DNA of 64,000 bases. Source: Paenibacillus oryzisoli. GTDB taxonomy: Bacteria; Bacillota; Bacilli; Paenibacillales; NBRC-103111. The position numbers were made by a program, and so were the translations under genes. How positions within the stretch are numbered: position 1 is the stretch's first letter; every line of letters begins with the position of its first letter. Shown here one piece after another: positions 51,186 to 61,800 of the stretch. The notes beneath the pieces were generated by a model. That model searched no databases and was not told the DNA's origin. It was given only the letters and a program-made list of their open reading frames with translations. The stretch lies in assembly GCF_001653565.1 (NCBI RefSeq), contig NZ_LYPB01000077.1, positions 62,001 through 126,000 of the forward strand. Reading direction: 5' to 3'.

Positions 51186-52211
51186 GTGAAATATATCCTC
51201 ATAGTGGATGACGAACCGATGGTTCGGATGGGGCTGGCCCAACTCGTCAGACAGTGCAGCCCCTTGTTTCGCACGGTTGTCGCAGCGAATGGCATCGAGG
51301 CACTTGAACAAATCAACAAGCAACGCCCTGATTTGCTTCTCACCGACATTCGTATGCCGAAGATGGATGGTCTGGCCTTGTGCAAAGCCATTCAAGAGCT
51401 GCAAGTGAATTTCCCTGTTGTTGTTATTTCTGGTTATGATGATTTCTCTTACGCGCAGAAATGCCTTACTTTCGGCGTTAAAGAATACTTACTGAAACCG
51501 CTTACGGAACATGAGTTGTATCCGGTGCTTAATAAATTGCTCGTACAACAGGATCAGGTGAAGCCAATCTCCTTCTTTCAAATAGAGGAGTGGCTGGAAC
51601 GCGTTGAAGCAACGATTTGGTCTGCGGATTTGGATGCCCTCCATGCCCTGCTAGATGAGTGGACACAAAGCGACATGTTGAAAGGGATTCAAGTTCAGCA
51701 GTTGGATCAGATGATGGCAGATGGGTTGAAGAGTGTAGTGAAAAAACTGAACTCTCGTGGCTTAGTGACCTTTACGACGCAGGCTTCGCCAGTACAATTA
51801 AATAGCTTGACGGAGGCTATGGACTATTTACGGTCCGAGTTCGTCTATTTGTATCATCAGTTATTTCAATGGCGGGGTGGGAATCAGAAGAGCTTGTTTG
51901 AAGAAGCGAAAACTTACATTGACAATAACATTTCCGAAGAGTTGAGCCTCGAAGAAGTGGCAGAGAAGATGGGACTTGCGCCAACGTATTTCAGTTATAT
52001 TTTCAAGAAAATGACGAAAGAAACATTTGTGCAATATCGTATGAAGAAGCGGATCGAAATGGCTAAGAAACTCCTCGAAATGCCACACTATAAAGTTGTT
52101 GACGTCGGTGTGACGATTGGCTATCAGAACTATCCGTATTTCACTAAGATTTTCAAGAAGATGACCGGCTGCTCGCCGACGGAATACCGCAGTATGTTGG
52201 GGATTAAATAA
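51186..52211 (+). CDS. Response regulator with AraC domain (short YesN type)
   Basis: A 341-aa regulator: receiver with VDDEP, Asp54 in LTDIRMPKM, Lys in LLKPL, and C-terminal AraC motifs (LSLEEVAEKMGLAPTYFSYI and VTIGYQNYPYFTKIFKKM). It resembles the regulator at 46334 along its whole length. The frame is open to 51129, but the -10 box lies there; GTG 51186 with GGGAG before it is the start. The kinase gene overlaps it by one base (TAATG). Confidence 0.92.
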   Translation: MKYILIVDDEPMVRMGLAQLVRQCSPLFRTVVAANGIEALEQINKQRPDLLLTDIRMPKMDGLALCKAIQELQVNFPVVVISGYDDFSYAQKCLTFGVKEYLLKPLTEHELYPVLNKLLVQQDQVKPISFFQIEEWLERVEATIWSADLDALHALLDEWTQSDMLKGIQVQQLDQMMADGLKSVVKKLNSRGLVTFTTQASPVQLNSLTEAMDYLRSEFVYLYHQLFQWRGGNQKSLFEEAKTYIDNNISEELSLEEVAEKMGLAPTYFSYIFKKMTKETFVQYRMKKRIEMAKKLLEMPHYKVVDVGVTIGYQNYPYFTKIFKKMTGCSPTEYRSMLGIK

Positions 52212-54040
52212 TGAGATCTAGCTTGGCATTGCGTATGTTCGTTTATTTCGTGATCGTCATTGTGATATCTTCCTCTATCGTCGGCCTAGTCCTGTATGTT
52301 CAATCCACCAAGGAAGTGGATAAGCAAACCAATGAGCTCTTAACTCAAATCGTCGATAATGCCATGAATCATACGGATATGTATTTGAAGAAATACGATC
52401 GAGCGACCGTATCAATGATGACTTCCACCAATGTGAAAGAATTCTTGAATTTGGACAGCAATAATTTCATCCCCTATTTTCTATCCATCAGGCCAATGAA
52501 AGAGAAGGTCCTTCAGCCACTTTTTATTAATAATCCTGAAATTAGTATGGTGTATTTGCTCGGATATAACGGGCTTAGCATCTATGATCATAATGCGGAT
52601 ACGTCAGATTTCAGCAACTCGCTCCTGTTGGATAAGCTGGACTCCTTGAAGGAAATTACAGATAAGGACGGCAAGTTAACGATTATGGATTGGAGTTTTC
52701 TAGATGGGAAGCTAGCACTAACACGGAAAATCTCAGATCGCCAGACATCCAAAATTTTTAAAGGGATACTTGGTATTGAACTTAATATTGAAGAGCTGAC
52801 ATCGTTGTGGAAGGGTATCCGTCTGGGGGAGACCGGCTATTTCTATATTGTGAATGACACGGGGAAAATTATCTATCATCCAATGTCCGGTATGATAGGC
52901 AAGCAGCTGGATATCAAGCTGTTTACCAAACTCCGCGAAAATCAAAATCAGATTTTCGATTATAAAGATGATGTTGAACGTGTCCATTTTAACCGAAGAT
53001 CGGACTATACGGGCTTGACATTGGTAGCTTCCATGCCCCTAGATGAACTTAGAGCACCTGCATTAAATATTCGTAAAACGACGGTATACACTTGTGCGAT
53101 TGCGTTAATAATCGCTTTGATTCTTGCCTACCGATTCGGGCAATCCATCATTCGGCCCATCAAAATGCTGGAAAACGGCATGCGCAAAACGGAAAAAGGA
53201 AATTGGACACATGTTGCCATTAGTGGCAGAACGGATGAAATGGACCGTCTTACGATTAGCTACAATATGATGGTTTCGCGACTTCAAGAGCTTATGGAGC
53301 AAGTGTATGCTGAGGAGCTGAAGAATAAGGAGTATTTGCTGAAAAGGCAGTCTGCCGAATTCCAAGCGTTGCAATTGCAAATCAATCCTCACTTTCTCTA
53401 CAACACGCTTGAAACGATCGTCTGTTACGCTGTCGTGCAGGATTCGCAAGAAATCAAAGAGATTGTACGCTCTCTGTCCTATATGCTGCGTTATTCAGTG
53501 CGTGCCGACTTGGAGGAGATTACGCTTGCCAATGAGTTGAAGCATGTGCTGCATTTTATGAACATTATGAATTATCGATTAGGCCACGAATTCGAAATTG
53601 AAGTTACGGTTCCGCCAGAGCTTCTATTGAAAAAAATGGTGCGCCTCACCCTACAGCCTTTGATCGAGAATGTGTTTAAGCATGCATTTCCCGATGGCAT
53701 CGAGAGCCACCATCAGATCCGTATTGATGCCAGAATGGAAGAGGATGATTTCATCGTAACGGTTACGGATAATGGTGTGGGTATTACGCCAGAAAGACTG
53801 GAGGAGCTGCAGACTAAGATGGCAGAACAGCACGAGAGCACCTCACAGCTGCCAGTTCGTATAGAGCGCGAGGGTGGAATCGGATTAGCCAATGTGCATA
53901 GTCGAATTCAAATTGTTTTTGGCGAGCAATATGGGTTAAGTATTAGCAACAATGAGACAGCGACAGGTGCTCAGCTTACGTTGCGCATGCCTAGTCAGCG
54001 AGAAGAACGGAGCTGTGCCCCAGTGGTTGTAGCGATTTAG
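52211..54040 (+). CDS. YesM-type sensor histidine kinase
   Basis: A 609-aa kinase. Membrane segments at about residues 7-29 and 293-312, a Cache-like sensor (GETGYFYIVNDTGKIIYHP), HAMP, His394 in INPHFLYNTLETIVCYAV, LQPLIENVFKHAF, VTDNGVGI and GIGLANVHSRI. It is a sister of the kinase at 47347. A terminator follows, so regulator and kinase form a two-gene transcript and the transporter has its own. Confidence 0.93.
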   Translation: MRSSLALRMFVYFVIVIVISSSIVGLVLYVQSTKEVDKQTNELLTQIVDNAMNHTDMYLKKYDRATVSMMTSTNVKEFLNLDSNNFIPYFLSIRPMKEKVLQPLFINNPEISMVYLLGYNGLSIYDHNADTSDFSNSLLLDKLDSLKEITDKDGKLTIMDWSFLDGKLALTRKISDRQTSKIFKGILGIELNIEELTSLWKGIRLGETGYFYIVNDTGKIIYHPMSGMIGKQLDIKLFTKLRENQNQIFDYKDDVERVHFNRRSDYTGLTLVASMPLDELRAPALNIRKTTVYTCAIALIIALILAYRFGQSIIRPIKMLENGMRKTEKGNWTHVAISGRTDEMDRLTISYNMMVSRLQELMEQVYAEELKNKEYLLKRQSAEFQALQLQINPHFLYNTLETIVCYAVVQDSQEIKEIVRSLSYMLRYSVRADLEEITLANELKHVLHFMNIMNYRLGHEFEIEVTVPPELLLKKMVRLTLQPLIENVFKHAFPDGIESHHQIRIDARMEEDDFIVTVTDNGVGITPERLEELQTKMAEQHESTSQLPVRIEREGGIGLANVHSRIQIVFGEQYGLSISNNETATGAQLTLRMPSQREERSCAPVVVAI

Positions 54041-54043
54041 AGC

Positions 54044-54088
54044 AATGGGATGAAGTTCCTTCTATGGGGGGGCAACATCCTATTTTTT
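54044..54088 (+). terminator. Probable terminator after the kinase gene
   Basis: AATGGGATG (54044-54052) pairs with CATCCTATT (54076-54084) through one G-T wobble, then TTTT. The loop is long. Confidence 0.55.
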
Positions 54089-54206
54089 GTTTGTACAGGG
54101 TACATGAAAACCATAAATTAGTTATCTAGGTGCTTAAAAAACTAGTATGTTGGCCTTCTCTTGAAAACGTATCATGAAGATAACAAAAGAGAGGAGGAAG
54201 CCTGGA

Positions 54207-55172
54207 GTGGAAATTGTCAGTAAAGTGACTAGCTCACAACATAAGGTCAGAGCGAATTTCGCTAGTAAGTTATTGGCTAACATTAGAAAAGTGCCTCAAT
54301 TGTATTTACTATCCATACTGCCCATCTTGTACATACTCATTTTTAAATATATACCGATGTACGGTGCAGTTATTGCCTTTCAGGATTATGTACCTCATAA
54401 AGGTTTTTTTGGGAGTGATTGGGTTGGATTGAAGCATTTCAAAAACTTTTTTAATTCCTATGAATTCTGGAAGGTGATTAAAAATACGCTGGGCTTAAGC
54501 TTCTACAGCTTGCTTGCAGGGTTTCCGTTTCCGATCCTTCTGGCACTTTGCTTAAACTACGTGAATCGGTCTTTTGTCAAAAAATCGGTGCAGTTAATTA
54601 CCTACGCCCCGCATTTTATTTCGATGGTCGTGATGATGGGGATAATCATCCAACTCCTCGATCCCAAAACCGGTATCGTCAACATGATTATTGCCCAATT
54701 GGGCTTTGAGAAAATCGATTTCTTCGGAAATCCGGATAATTTTAAGTCACTGTATGTCTGGTCAGGTATTTGGCAAAATGTAGGATTTGGCTGTATCATT
54801 TATTTAGCCGCTCTGGCAGCCATTGATCCTTCTCTGCATGAGGCCGCTGTCATGGATGGTGCGAGTAAAGTTCAACGCATGAGGCATGTGGATATTCCCG
54901 GGATTTTGCCGGTTGCCGTTATATTATTGATTCTTAGTGTTGGAAATTTAATGGATGTTGGATTTGAAAAAGTGCTGCTGATGCAAAATCCACTTAATCT
55001 CAGTTCATCAGAGGTTATTGACACCTACGTGTACAAGGTAGGGTTGCTCTCTACGGGAATTAAATATTCCTACGCTTCCGCAATTGGATTGTTCACCTCT
55101 GTCATTAATCTTATTTTATTGTACACCGTCAACAAAGCAGCCAAAAAATTAGGGCAAACCAGCCTGTGGTAG
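54207..55172 (+). CDS. Sugar ABC transporter permease (LplB type)
   Basis: A 321-aa membrane channel subunit with EAA motif EAAVMDGASKVQRMR and the C-terminus KKLGQTSLW. An ATG at 54174 is in frame, but the strong ribosome site AGGAGG at 54192-54197 lies 9 nt before GTG 54207, which is taken as start. It begins a transporter set with the permease at 55191 and the binding protein at 56130. Confidence 0.9.
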   Translation: MEIVSKVTSSQHKVRANFASKLLANIRKVPQLYLLSILPILYILIFKYIPMYGAVIAFQDYVPHKGFFGSDWVGLKHFKNFFNSYEFWKVIKNTLGLSFYSLLAGFPFPILLALCLNYVNRSFVKKSVQLITYAPHFISMVVMMGIIIQLLDPKTGIVNMIIAQLGFEKIDFFGNPDNFKSLYVWSGIWQNVGFGCIIYLAALAAIDPSLHEAAVMDGASKVQRMRHVDIPGILPVAVILLILSVGNLMDVGFEKVLLMQNPLNLSSSEVIDTYVYKVGLLSTGIKYSYASAIGLFTSVINLILLYTVNKAAKKLGQTSLW

Positions 55173-55190
55173 AGAGGTGCAAAAAAAAGA

Positions 55191-56087
55191 ATGAAGTCGA
55201 CCCGAATTCAAGAATCCAGAGGCGATCAACTATTTAATGTCGTGAACTACACGGTGCTTTGCCTCTTTACACTATCTGTTTTATATCCGCTCATTTATGT
55301 GTTAAGCGCTTCCTTCAGCTCATCAACGGCGGTTATTTCAGGAAGAGTATGGTTGTGGCCTGTCGATATCACGTTGCAGGGATACGAAGCCGTATTCAAG
55401 AACAATCGCGTTTGGGTTGGGTTTGCCAATTCATTGTTCTATGCGGTTGTTGGTACCATCATCAATGTAATGATGACGCTGATTGCGGCCTACCCTCTGT
55501 CACGTAAGGACTTCTATATTCGCAATGGGGTAATGGCGCTCTTTGTATTCACCATGATGTTTGGCGGAGGATTAATTCCCAACTATCTCTTAATTAAGGA
55601 ACTAGGCATGCTAGATACCCGCTGGGCATTGATTATCCCAGGTGTCATGAGCGTCATGAGTGTTATCATTGCAAGGACGTACTTCCAAACGACGATTCCC
55701 GATGAAATCCTAGAAGCCGCACATCTGGATGGGTGCAGTGATTATAAATTTCTAGTGAAAATCGTGGCACCCTTATCAGGACCTATCATTGCTGTACTCT
55801 CGTTATTTTACGCAGTAGGACATTGGAATACCTATTTTGCCGCTCTGCTTTATTTGAAATCACCGGATCTGTTTCCTCTTCAAATCATTCTGCGTGAAGT
55901 GCTCGTGAAGAACACATTCGATGAAGAAATCATCACGGATGTCGTAGGTGCAGCACAACGAGAAGGTATGAGAGAACTTCTCAAGTATTCATTAATTGTT
56001 ATTGCGACAATTCCGGTTTTAGTTGTTTATCCTTTTATTCAACGTCATTTCGTCAAAGGGATGATGATCGGTTCACTAAAAGGGTAA
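55191..56087 (+). CDS. Sugar ABC transporter permease (YtcP type)
   Basis: The 298-aa partner subunit: GGGLIPNYLL in the middle, EAA motif EAAHLDGCSDYKFLV, C-terminus QRHFVKGMMIGSLKG. AGAGAGGTG precedes ATG 55191, and the upstream permease ends 19 nt before. The binding protein follows after 42 nt, so the three genes form one unit. Confidence 0.94.
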   Translation: MKSTRIQESRGDQLFNVVNYTVLCLFTLSVLYPLIYVLSASFSSSTAVISGRVWLWPVDITLQGYEAVFKNNRVWVGFANSLFYAVVGTIINVMMTLIAAYPLSRKDFYIRNGVMALFVFTMMFGGGLIPNYLLIKELGMLDTRWALIIPGVMSVMSVIIARTYFQTTIPDEILEAAHLDGCSDYKFLVKIVAPLSGPIIAVLSLFYAVGHWNTYFAALLYLKSPDLFPLQIILREVLVKNTFDEEIITDVVGAAQREGMRELLKYSLIVIATIPVLVVYPFIQRHFVKGMMIGSLKG

Positions 56088-56129
56088 GCTTATATACTTT
56101 TTTACAGATAAATAAGGGAGGATTTTCAC

Positions 56130-57788
56130 ATGCAAAGAATAAAGTTGTGGGGCCCAGCGATCAGTCTCATCTTAAGTGCAACAGTGGTGCTAAGCGGTTG
56201 TAGTACAACATCGGATACGAGCTCTGAGGCTACGAAACAGCCAGATTCAACAGCAGCAGCACAGAACGAAGTCGTGAATCCACCTGGTGTGCTTCCGATT
56301 ACCAAGGAGAAAACGACACTCAAGGTATTGTCGCGAACGAATCCAGCGGTAGAAAATTTTGCGACGAACGAATTTACCAAATGGCTGGAAGAAAAAACGA
56401 ACATTCATCTCGAATGGGAAGTGGCAAGCGATCCGAAACAGAAGTTAAATATTTCTCTTGCCAGCGGTGATTATCCGGATGTTTATCTAGGGTTCAACAT
56501 TGATCAAATCCAATTAACCTTATATGGCAAAGACGGTGTGTTTATCCCGCTGAACAAACTCATCGATAAATATGGCGTTGAATCCAAAAAAATGTTTACA
56601 GCACTCCCGTACACGAAAGAACTTTCTACTTCACCAGATGGCAACATTTATGGTCTACCGTCCGTTAACGAGTGCTTTCACTGTACGCAGCCTACCAAAT
56701 TATGGATTAATCAGAAGTGGCTCAATGCGGTTGGTATGAAGATGCCAACAACGACAGATGAGTTTTATCAGGTATTGAAAGCATTTAAGGAGAAAGACCC
56801 GAACGGCAATAAAAAAGCGGATGAAATTCCGTTTATCGGAGCCAACATTGCCAACTCTTACATTGATACTTTCCTCTTGCAAGCATTTATTGACAGCGAT
56901 CGTAATATGCAGTTTATGAAAGACGGCAAAATTAACGCGGCCTTTACGCAACCGGAATATAAGGAAGGGCTTAAGTATATCAACAAGTTGTTCAAAGAAG
57001 GCTTGGTTGATCCCCAATCATTAACACAGGACCGGAATCAATTAAGAAAATTAGGTGAAAATCCGGACAATGTGATCTTGGGTGTAGTTGCGGCACAACA
57101 TCCTACGATCTTCAACACATTGGAAGGAACACGTTGGTTGGATTACGTTGCTGTGCCACCTTTAAAAGGTCCTAATGGCGTCCAAGCTTCCAAATATATT
57201 CCGCAAAGTATTACATCAGGATCATTTGTGATTACGAACAAAGCCAAGAATCCGGAAATTGCCTTGCGCTTAGCAGATTTCCTGTACTCGGAGGAAGCTA
57301 CTAATCGCGCCATACTGGGCAGACCGGATATGGAATGGAAAGTAGCTGCTCCTAATGAGATTGGTATCAATGGCAAGCCTGCCAAATATACGTTAATCGG
57401 TAATACTTCCCCTGGAGCAAAGAATGCAACTTGGGGACAAGTGGGTCCTTCGCTCCGAACGAATGAGTGGCGTTTAGCGCAAACGGCTGATCCGAAAAAT
57501 CCACTGGAAGACATCCTGTATAAAGAAACGCTGACGAAATATGAGCCTTATAAACCGGACCCTAAGAAGATGATTCCGGCTTTAAACTTCACAAATGAGC
57601 AGACGGATGAAATTGCTAATATTAGTAAAACGATTGATGATTATCGGAAAGAATCAACCGCTAGAATGATTATCGGGGACTTGGATATTGATAAAAAGTG
57701 GGATGAATATTTGAAAAATTTGGATAATATGAAACTGCCGAGGTACTTGCAAATCTACCAACAAGCATTCGATGCCAAAAAAAAATAA
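56130..57788 (+). CDS. Sugar-binding lipoprotein (LplA type)
   Basis: A 552-aa extracellular binding protein. Lipobox VLSGC with Cys24, then a Ser/Thr/Ala-rich tether. The body has LASGDYPDVYLGF, FIPLNKLIDKYGV and TTDEFYQVLKAFKEKDPNGN; the last phrase resembles a Ca-binding loop common in this group. AGGGAGG precedes the ATG. It ends the transporter operon and is followed by a hairpin terminator. Confidence 0.93.
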   Translation: MQRIKLWGPAISLILSATVVLSGCSTTSDTSSEATKQPDSTAAAQNEVVNPPGVLPITKEKTTLKVLSRTNPAVENFATNEFTKWLEEKTNIHLEWEVASDPKQKLNISLASGDYPDVYLGFNIDQIQLTLYGKDGVFIPLNKLIDKYGVESKKMFTALPYTKELSTSPDGNIYGLPSVNECFHCTQPTKLWINQKWLNAVGMKMPTTTDEFYQVLKAFKEKDPNGNKKADEIPFIGANIANSYIDTFLLQAFIDSDRNMQFMKDGKINAAFTQPEYKEGLKYINKLFKEGLVDPQSLTQDRNQLRKLGENPDNVILGVVAAQHPTIFNTLEGTRWLDYVAVPPLKGPNGVQASKYIPQSITSGSFVITNKAKNPEIALRLADFLYSEEATNRAILGRPDMEWKVAAPNEIGINGKPAKYTLIGNTSPGAKNATWGQVGPSLRTNEWRLAQTADPKNPLEDILYKETLTKYEPYKPDPKKMIPALNFTNEQTDEIANISKTIDDYRKESTARMIIGDLDIDKKWDEYLKNLDNMKLPRYLQIYQQAFDAKKK

Positions 57789-57819
57789 GGGTAAGACCAT
57801 TCATAACGAATGGAACTAT

Positions 57820-57853
57820 GCTTCGCCTGCCTTATGGCAGGTGGGGCTTTTCT
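57820..57853 (+). terminator. Terminator after the binding-protein gene
   Basis: GCTTCGCCTGCC (57820-57831), loop TTAT, GGCAGGTGGGGC (57836-57847, with G-T pairs), then TTTTC. The upstream frame of the next gene runs through this hairpin, so its start must be later. Confidence 0.78.
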
Positions 57854-57878
57854 CAATTCGATAAAGGATGTGGAAGCT

Positions 57879-58709
57879 GTGCCCATAACAAATCCCATGT
57901 TGTATCTTCAGCTTTCGGATTTAAGAGTGAAATTACTCTATGCGAAGCATTCCGTATGTACCCGGGACTGGAAACATCTCAATTTTATTCCCGCTTACAA
58001 TAAATTCTATTATATTTGTGAAGGCGATGGATGGATCCAGATTGACGGAAAGGTGTATCAACCGAAGTCTGGGCAATTGTTCTTCGCTCCAGCGGGGGTT
58101 AACCAATCCTTTTCGGTAACAAACGCTCCACCGTTTACCATGTACTGGTGCCATTTCACATCCAATATCCGTTTCAGTCAACTCTTTCGATCGATCGGAA
58201 TCCCCCCTATCATTACTGTGGGAAATAGTTTGCGATTGTTGGGTTATTTCGAGGAATTGATTATCAATCGAGGTCATGTTGGACTGACATCTTCTATTAA
58301 AATCCAGGCAGTCTTGCTTGAAATGATGGCTTTTTATATCGACGAAGGATGGAAGGAAACAAAAATAAATATCAAGTTATCATCCGTGAACAAATTGGTT
58401 CACACAATCAAATACATTGATGAGAATTTGGACAAAGAATTAACCATTGGGGAGCTATCGCAAATGGCACACTTTCATCCCAATTATTTTATTCGTTATT
58501 TTAAAACACATTTCGGCGTCTCGCCAATGCGGTATATTTACGATCGAAGGATGGAGAAGGCCAAAGAACTCCTCGTGTACTCATCTTTCTCTGTGACCGA
58601 AGTCGCATATATGACAGGATTTCAAGATGGTTCCTATTTCTCAACCTCCTTTAAAAAACATGTAGGCATGTCACCATCCGATTATCGGCAGGTCTATCAA
58701 TTAGGTTAG
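57879..58709 (+). CDS. AraC-family transcription regulator (one-component)
   Basis: A 276-aa regulator without receiver domain. The N-terminal half is a cupin-like sugar-sensing domain (YYICEGDGWIQIDGKVYQPK, LFFAPAGVNQSF). The C-terminal half has both AraC helix-turn-helix motifs (LTIGELSQMAHFHPNYFIRY and VTEVAYMTGFQDGSYFSTSF). GTG 57879 follows AAAGGATG with 8 nt spacing; the part of the frame before it lies in the terminator. An ATG at 57897 is the alternative. Its target may be the transporter just upstream or the secreted enzymes just downstream. Confidence 0.88.
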   Translation: MPITNPMLYLQLSDLRVKLLYAKHSVCTRDWKHLNFIPAYNKFYYICEGDGWIQIDGKVYQPKSGQLFFAPAGVNQSFSVTNAPPFTMYWCHFTSNIRFSQLFRSIGIPPIITVGNSLRLLGYFEELIINRGHVGLTSSIKIQAVLLEMMAFYIDEGWKETKINIKLSSVNKLVHTIKYIDENLDKELTIGELSQMAHFHPNYFIRYFKTHFGVSPMRYIYDRRMEKAKELLVYSSFSVTEVAYMTGFQDGSYFSTSFKKHVGMSPSDYRQVYQLG

Positions 58710-58751
58710 TTTAACAAAAAAAGAAGTTAGCAGCACTTATTCCTATTTTAA

Positions 58752-58765
58752 TGAAAACGCTTTAA
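58752..58765 (+). promoter_or_regulatory. cre site (CcpA) before the secreted enzymes
   Basis: TGAAAACGCTTTAA matches the consensus TGWAANCGNTNWCA at 13 of 14 positions. It lies about 130 nt before the start of the next gene, in the expected promoter zone, although a -10/-35 pair is not clear. It suggests repression by preferred carbon sources. Confidence 0.6.
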
Positions 58766-58893
58766 TATGAGTGGGGGAATGAATAAGGAGGTGCTATATC
58801 TCCAACTTATGATGTTGAATGGCATGACAAGAAGTCGAGCATGATTGTCAGCAAATACCCCAGCCGATGGGGATGTGTAAAGAGGGTTGTATA

Positions 58894-61800
58894 ATGTCAG
58901 CTTCCATCATTTCTTACAACAAGAAGAAGCCATATGGCTTTACTTTCTCCCAAAAACAACTGATTTTATTTGGACTCATGTTCGCTTTTCTCATTGGCAT
59001 GTTCCAGGGAAACCATGCCTCGGCCGCCGGGCCCATGGTGGTTGACAGTTTCGATGGACCCATCACACAGAACGAGATAAACTCCTTCAAATCCTATATT
59101 CAGACGGTGGAGCCTGTTGTCTGGCCCAATACCGGCTCCATGCAAAGCGAATATGCGCAGGGTAAAAGCGGTGAGAACATCAAAGCGATGGGTCTCATGT
59201 ATGAGTTAACGTATGATACAGAAATCCTCGATCGAATGATCTATTTCTGTGACGTGCTGCTTTCGCAGCGTAACGATATCCTCCCTGCTCCATATGGGCA
59301 GCGCACCGTGTGGACCAACACGATTGCGCCAGTATGGCCGGGGAATAACGCCGGTACGGCTTCTGCAGATTCAGCCAATGGCGACTCCATTGGCCATCTT
59401 GCCTACTGCGGCAGGCTGATCCTGCAGACACCGGGAATTGCGAACACGATGGTGCCCATCGGCGATGCTTATGGACATGGCGCGACCTATTTGCAACGGG
59501 CCAATACCTTTATTACAGAGGCCGATTATGTGGTTAGCCAATTCCTCTTTCCGAAACTGCTAGATCTTTCTAGAGGGAATAAACTGTATTTTCAAACGCA
59601 ATCTCCTTACATGCCCGGAGGCGTATTCCCGTGGAATCAGCAGATGATGATCACTTACGGCCTGCAGAATCTGGCTGCTGCTCATGCGATCAAAGGCGAT
59701 AATCCTTCTCTGGTTTCGCAATACGACGGAATTGTTCAGACGAATCTCAATTGGTTTTTCAGCGACAATTCAGCCAAACAAACCTATACAGACAGTAAAG
59801 GAAACACCGCATACAACTGGGGCTATAATCCGACCTTACTGGGAGGCGAAGATTCTAATCACGGCGCTCTAGACATATCGGGTTTTTATCGAGCGTTTCT
59901 GATCGGTCGTTATGGCATTACAGCGTCGATGATGACGCCATTTGCCAACATGTATGCTGATGTAATGATGAGGGGACCTGGTGATTACGCGGGTCGAGTT
60001 GACGGAACGGACGGAACTGGGCATGGTGCGCCGACGACTTATCCTCGCAGCGGCAATCTCCAATTAGCAGCGCTCCGCCCGGATGTTTATTACACATTGG
60101 CCAATGCGACCATGCCTAATATGACAAGTACAACGATGGCTTCATTCGCCCGTCTTATGTATGTGAAAAACCAAAGATACACGGGCAGTGATACGCAAGC
60201 ACCGACTACACCGACCAATTTGACCGCAACCGCGCTATCTAGCAGTCAAATCAATTTGAGCTGGACGGCTTCTACAGATAACGTGGCCGTTACTGGGTAT
60301 AACGTCTATCGTGGTGCTACATTAGTGGGTACATCTACAACGACATCCTTCACCGAAACTGGACTCAGTGCTTCGACGGCCTACAGCTATACGGTAAAAG
60401 CGAAGGATGCGGCAGCTAATTTATCAGGGGCAAGCAACACTGCTAGTGCAACCACTTTGGTTTCATCAGGGAATCTCGCATTGGGCAAAACCTACAGTGC
60501 CTCCACCACATGGAGCACATCCTACTTGGGGGATAAAGCTTTTGATGGAGATGCTGCGACTCGCTGGTCTGCATCGAGCGGTTCCTTCAACAATCAATGG
60601 ATAAGCGTCGATTTCGGTGCATCAACTTCTTACAATCAGATAGTAATCAAAGAAATTTCGTTCCCAAGGGTGACCGCTTACAAGCTACAGTCCTCGACCG
60701 ACGGTACCACATATACTGATATCGCCGGAACGACAGGAACGACGATTGGGTCCAATAAAACGATTAGTTTCTCTAATGTGAGCTCCAGGTATGTAAGACT
60801 GTATATCACGTCAGCCAGCAACATACCCAATATCGAAGAGATGGAAGTTTACGGCACAAGCGGAACAGATACTATAGCACCTTCGGCACCGTCCAATTTG
60901 ATAGCAAATGCGGCATCCAGCTCTCAAATTAATTTGAGTTGGTCAGCTTCGACAGACAATGTGGGGGTAACGGGCTATAATGTCTATCGCGGTACCACTT
61001 TGGTCGGAACTTCGACGACAACCTCTTACAATGATACAGGACTCAGTGCTTCAACTGCCTACAGTTATACGGTAAAAGCAAAGGACGCGGCAGCTAATGT
61101 ATCAGGGGCAAGCAATACAGCTAGTGCAACGACACAAGCGCCTTCAGATACACAAGCGCCAACCACACCAACGGGCTTGACTGCAACGGCAGCATCCAAT
61201 AGTCAAATTAATTTGAGCTGGACAGCCTCGACAGATAATGTGGGCGTAACGGAATACAATGTATACCGGGACGGTACATTAGTTGGGTCTTCCACATCGC
61301 CATCATACAGCGATACGGGGCTAACTGCTTCGACTGCTTACAGTTACACGGTAAGAGCAGAGGATGCAGCTGCAAATTTGTCCGCAGCAAGCAATACAGC
61401 GAACGCAACGACGCAATCGGGCGGGGGCAATCTCGCGTTGGGCAGAACGTACAACGCATCTACGATATGGAGTGCCACTTATCCTGCGGCAAATGCGTTT
61501 GATGGCAGCTCAGCTACCCGCTGGTCAGCATCAAGTGGTTCCTTAAATAACCAATGGGTCAGCGTCGATTTGGGTGCCGCCACCTCGTTCAATCAAGTTG
61601 TTATCAAAGAAATTACCTTCCAGAGGGTGACGGCTTTCAAGCTTCAGTCCTCGAGTGACGGCACAACCTATACAGATATTGCAGGTACATCGGGCACAAC
61701 GATCGGCGCTAGTAAGACGATCAACTTCACCGGTGTGAACGCCAGATACTTGCGGTTATATGTAACCACTGCCAGCGCTGTACCGACAATTGACGAGATA

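Noticed and set aside
57810..57878. Upstream start for the AraC regulator
   Set aside because: The stretch forms the terminator hairpin of the binding-protein gene.
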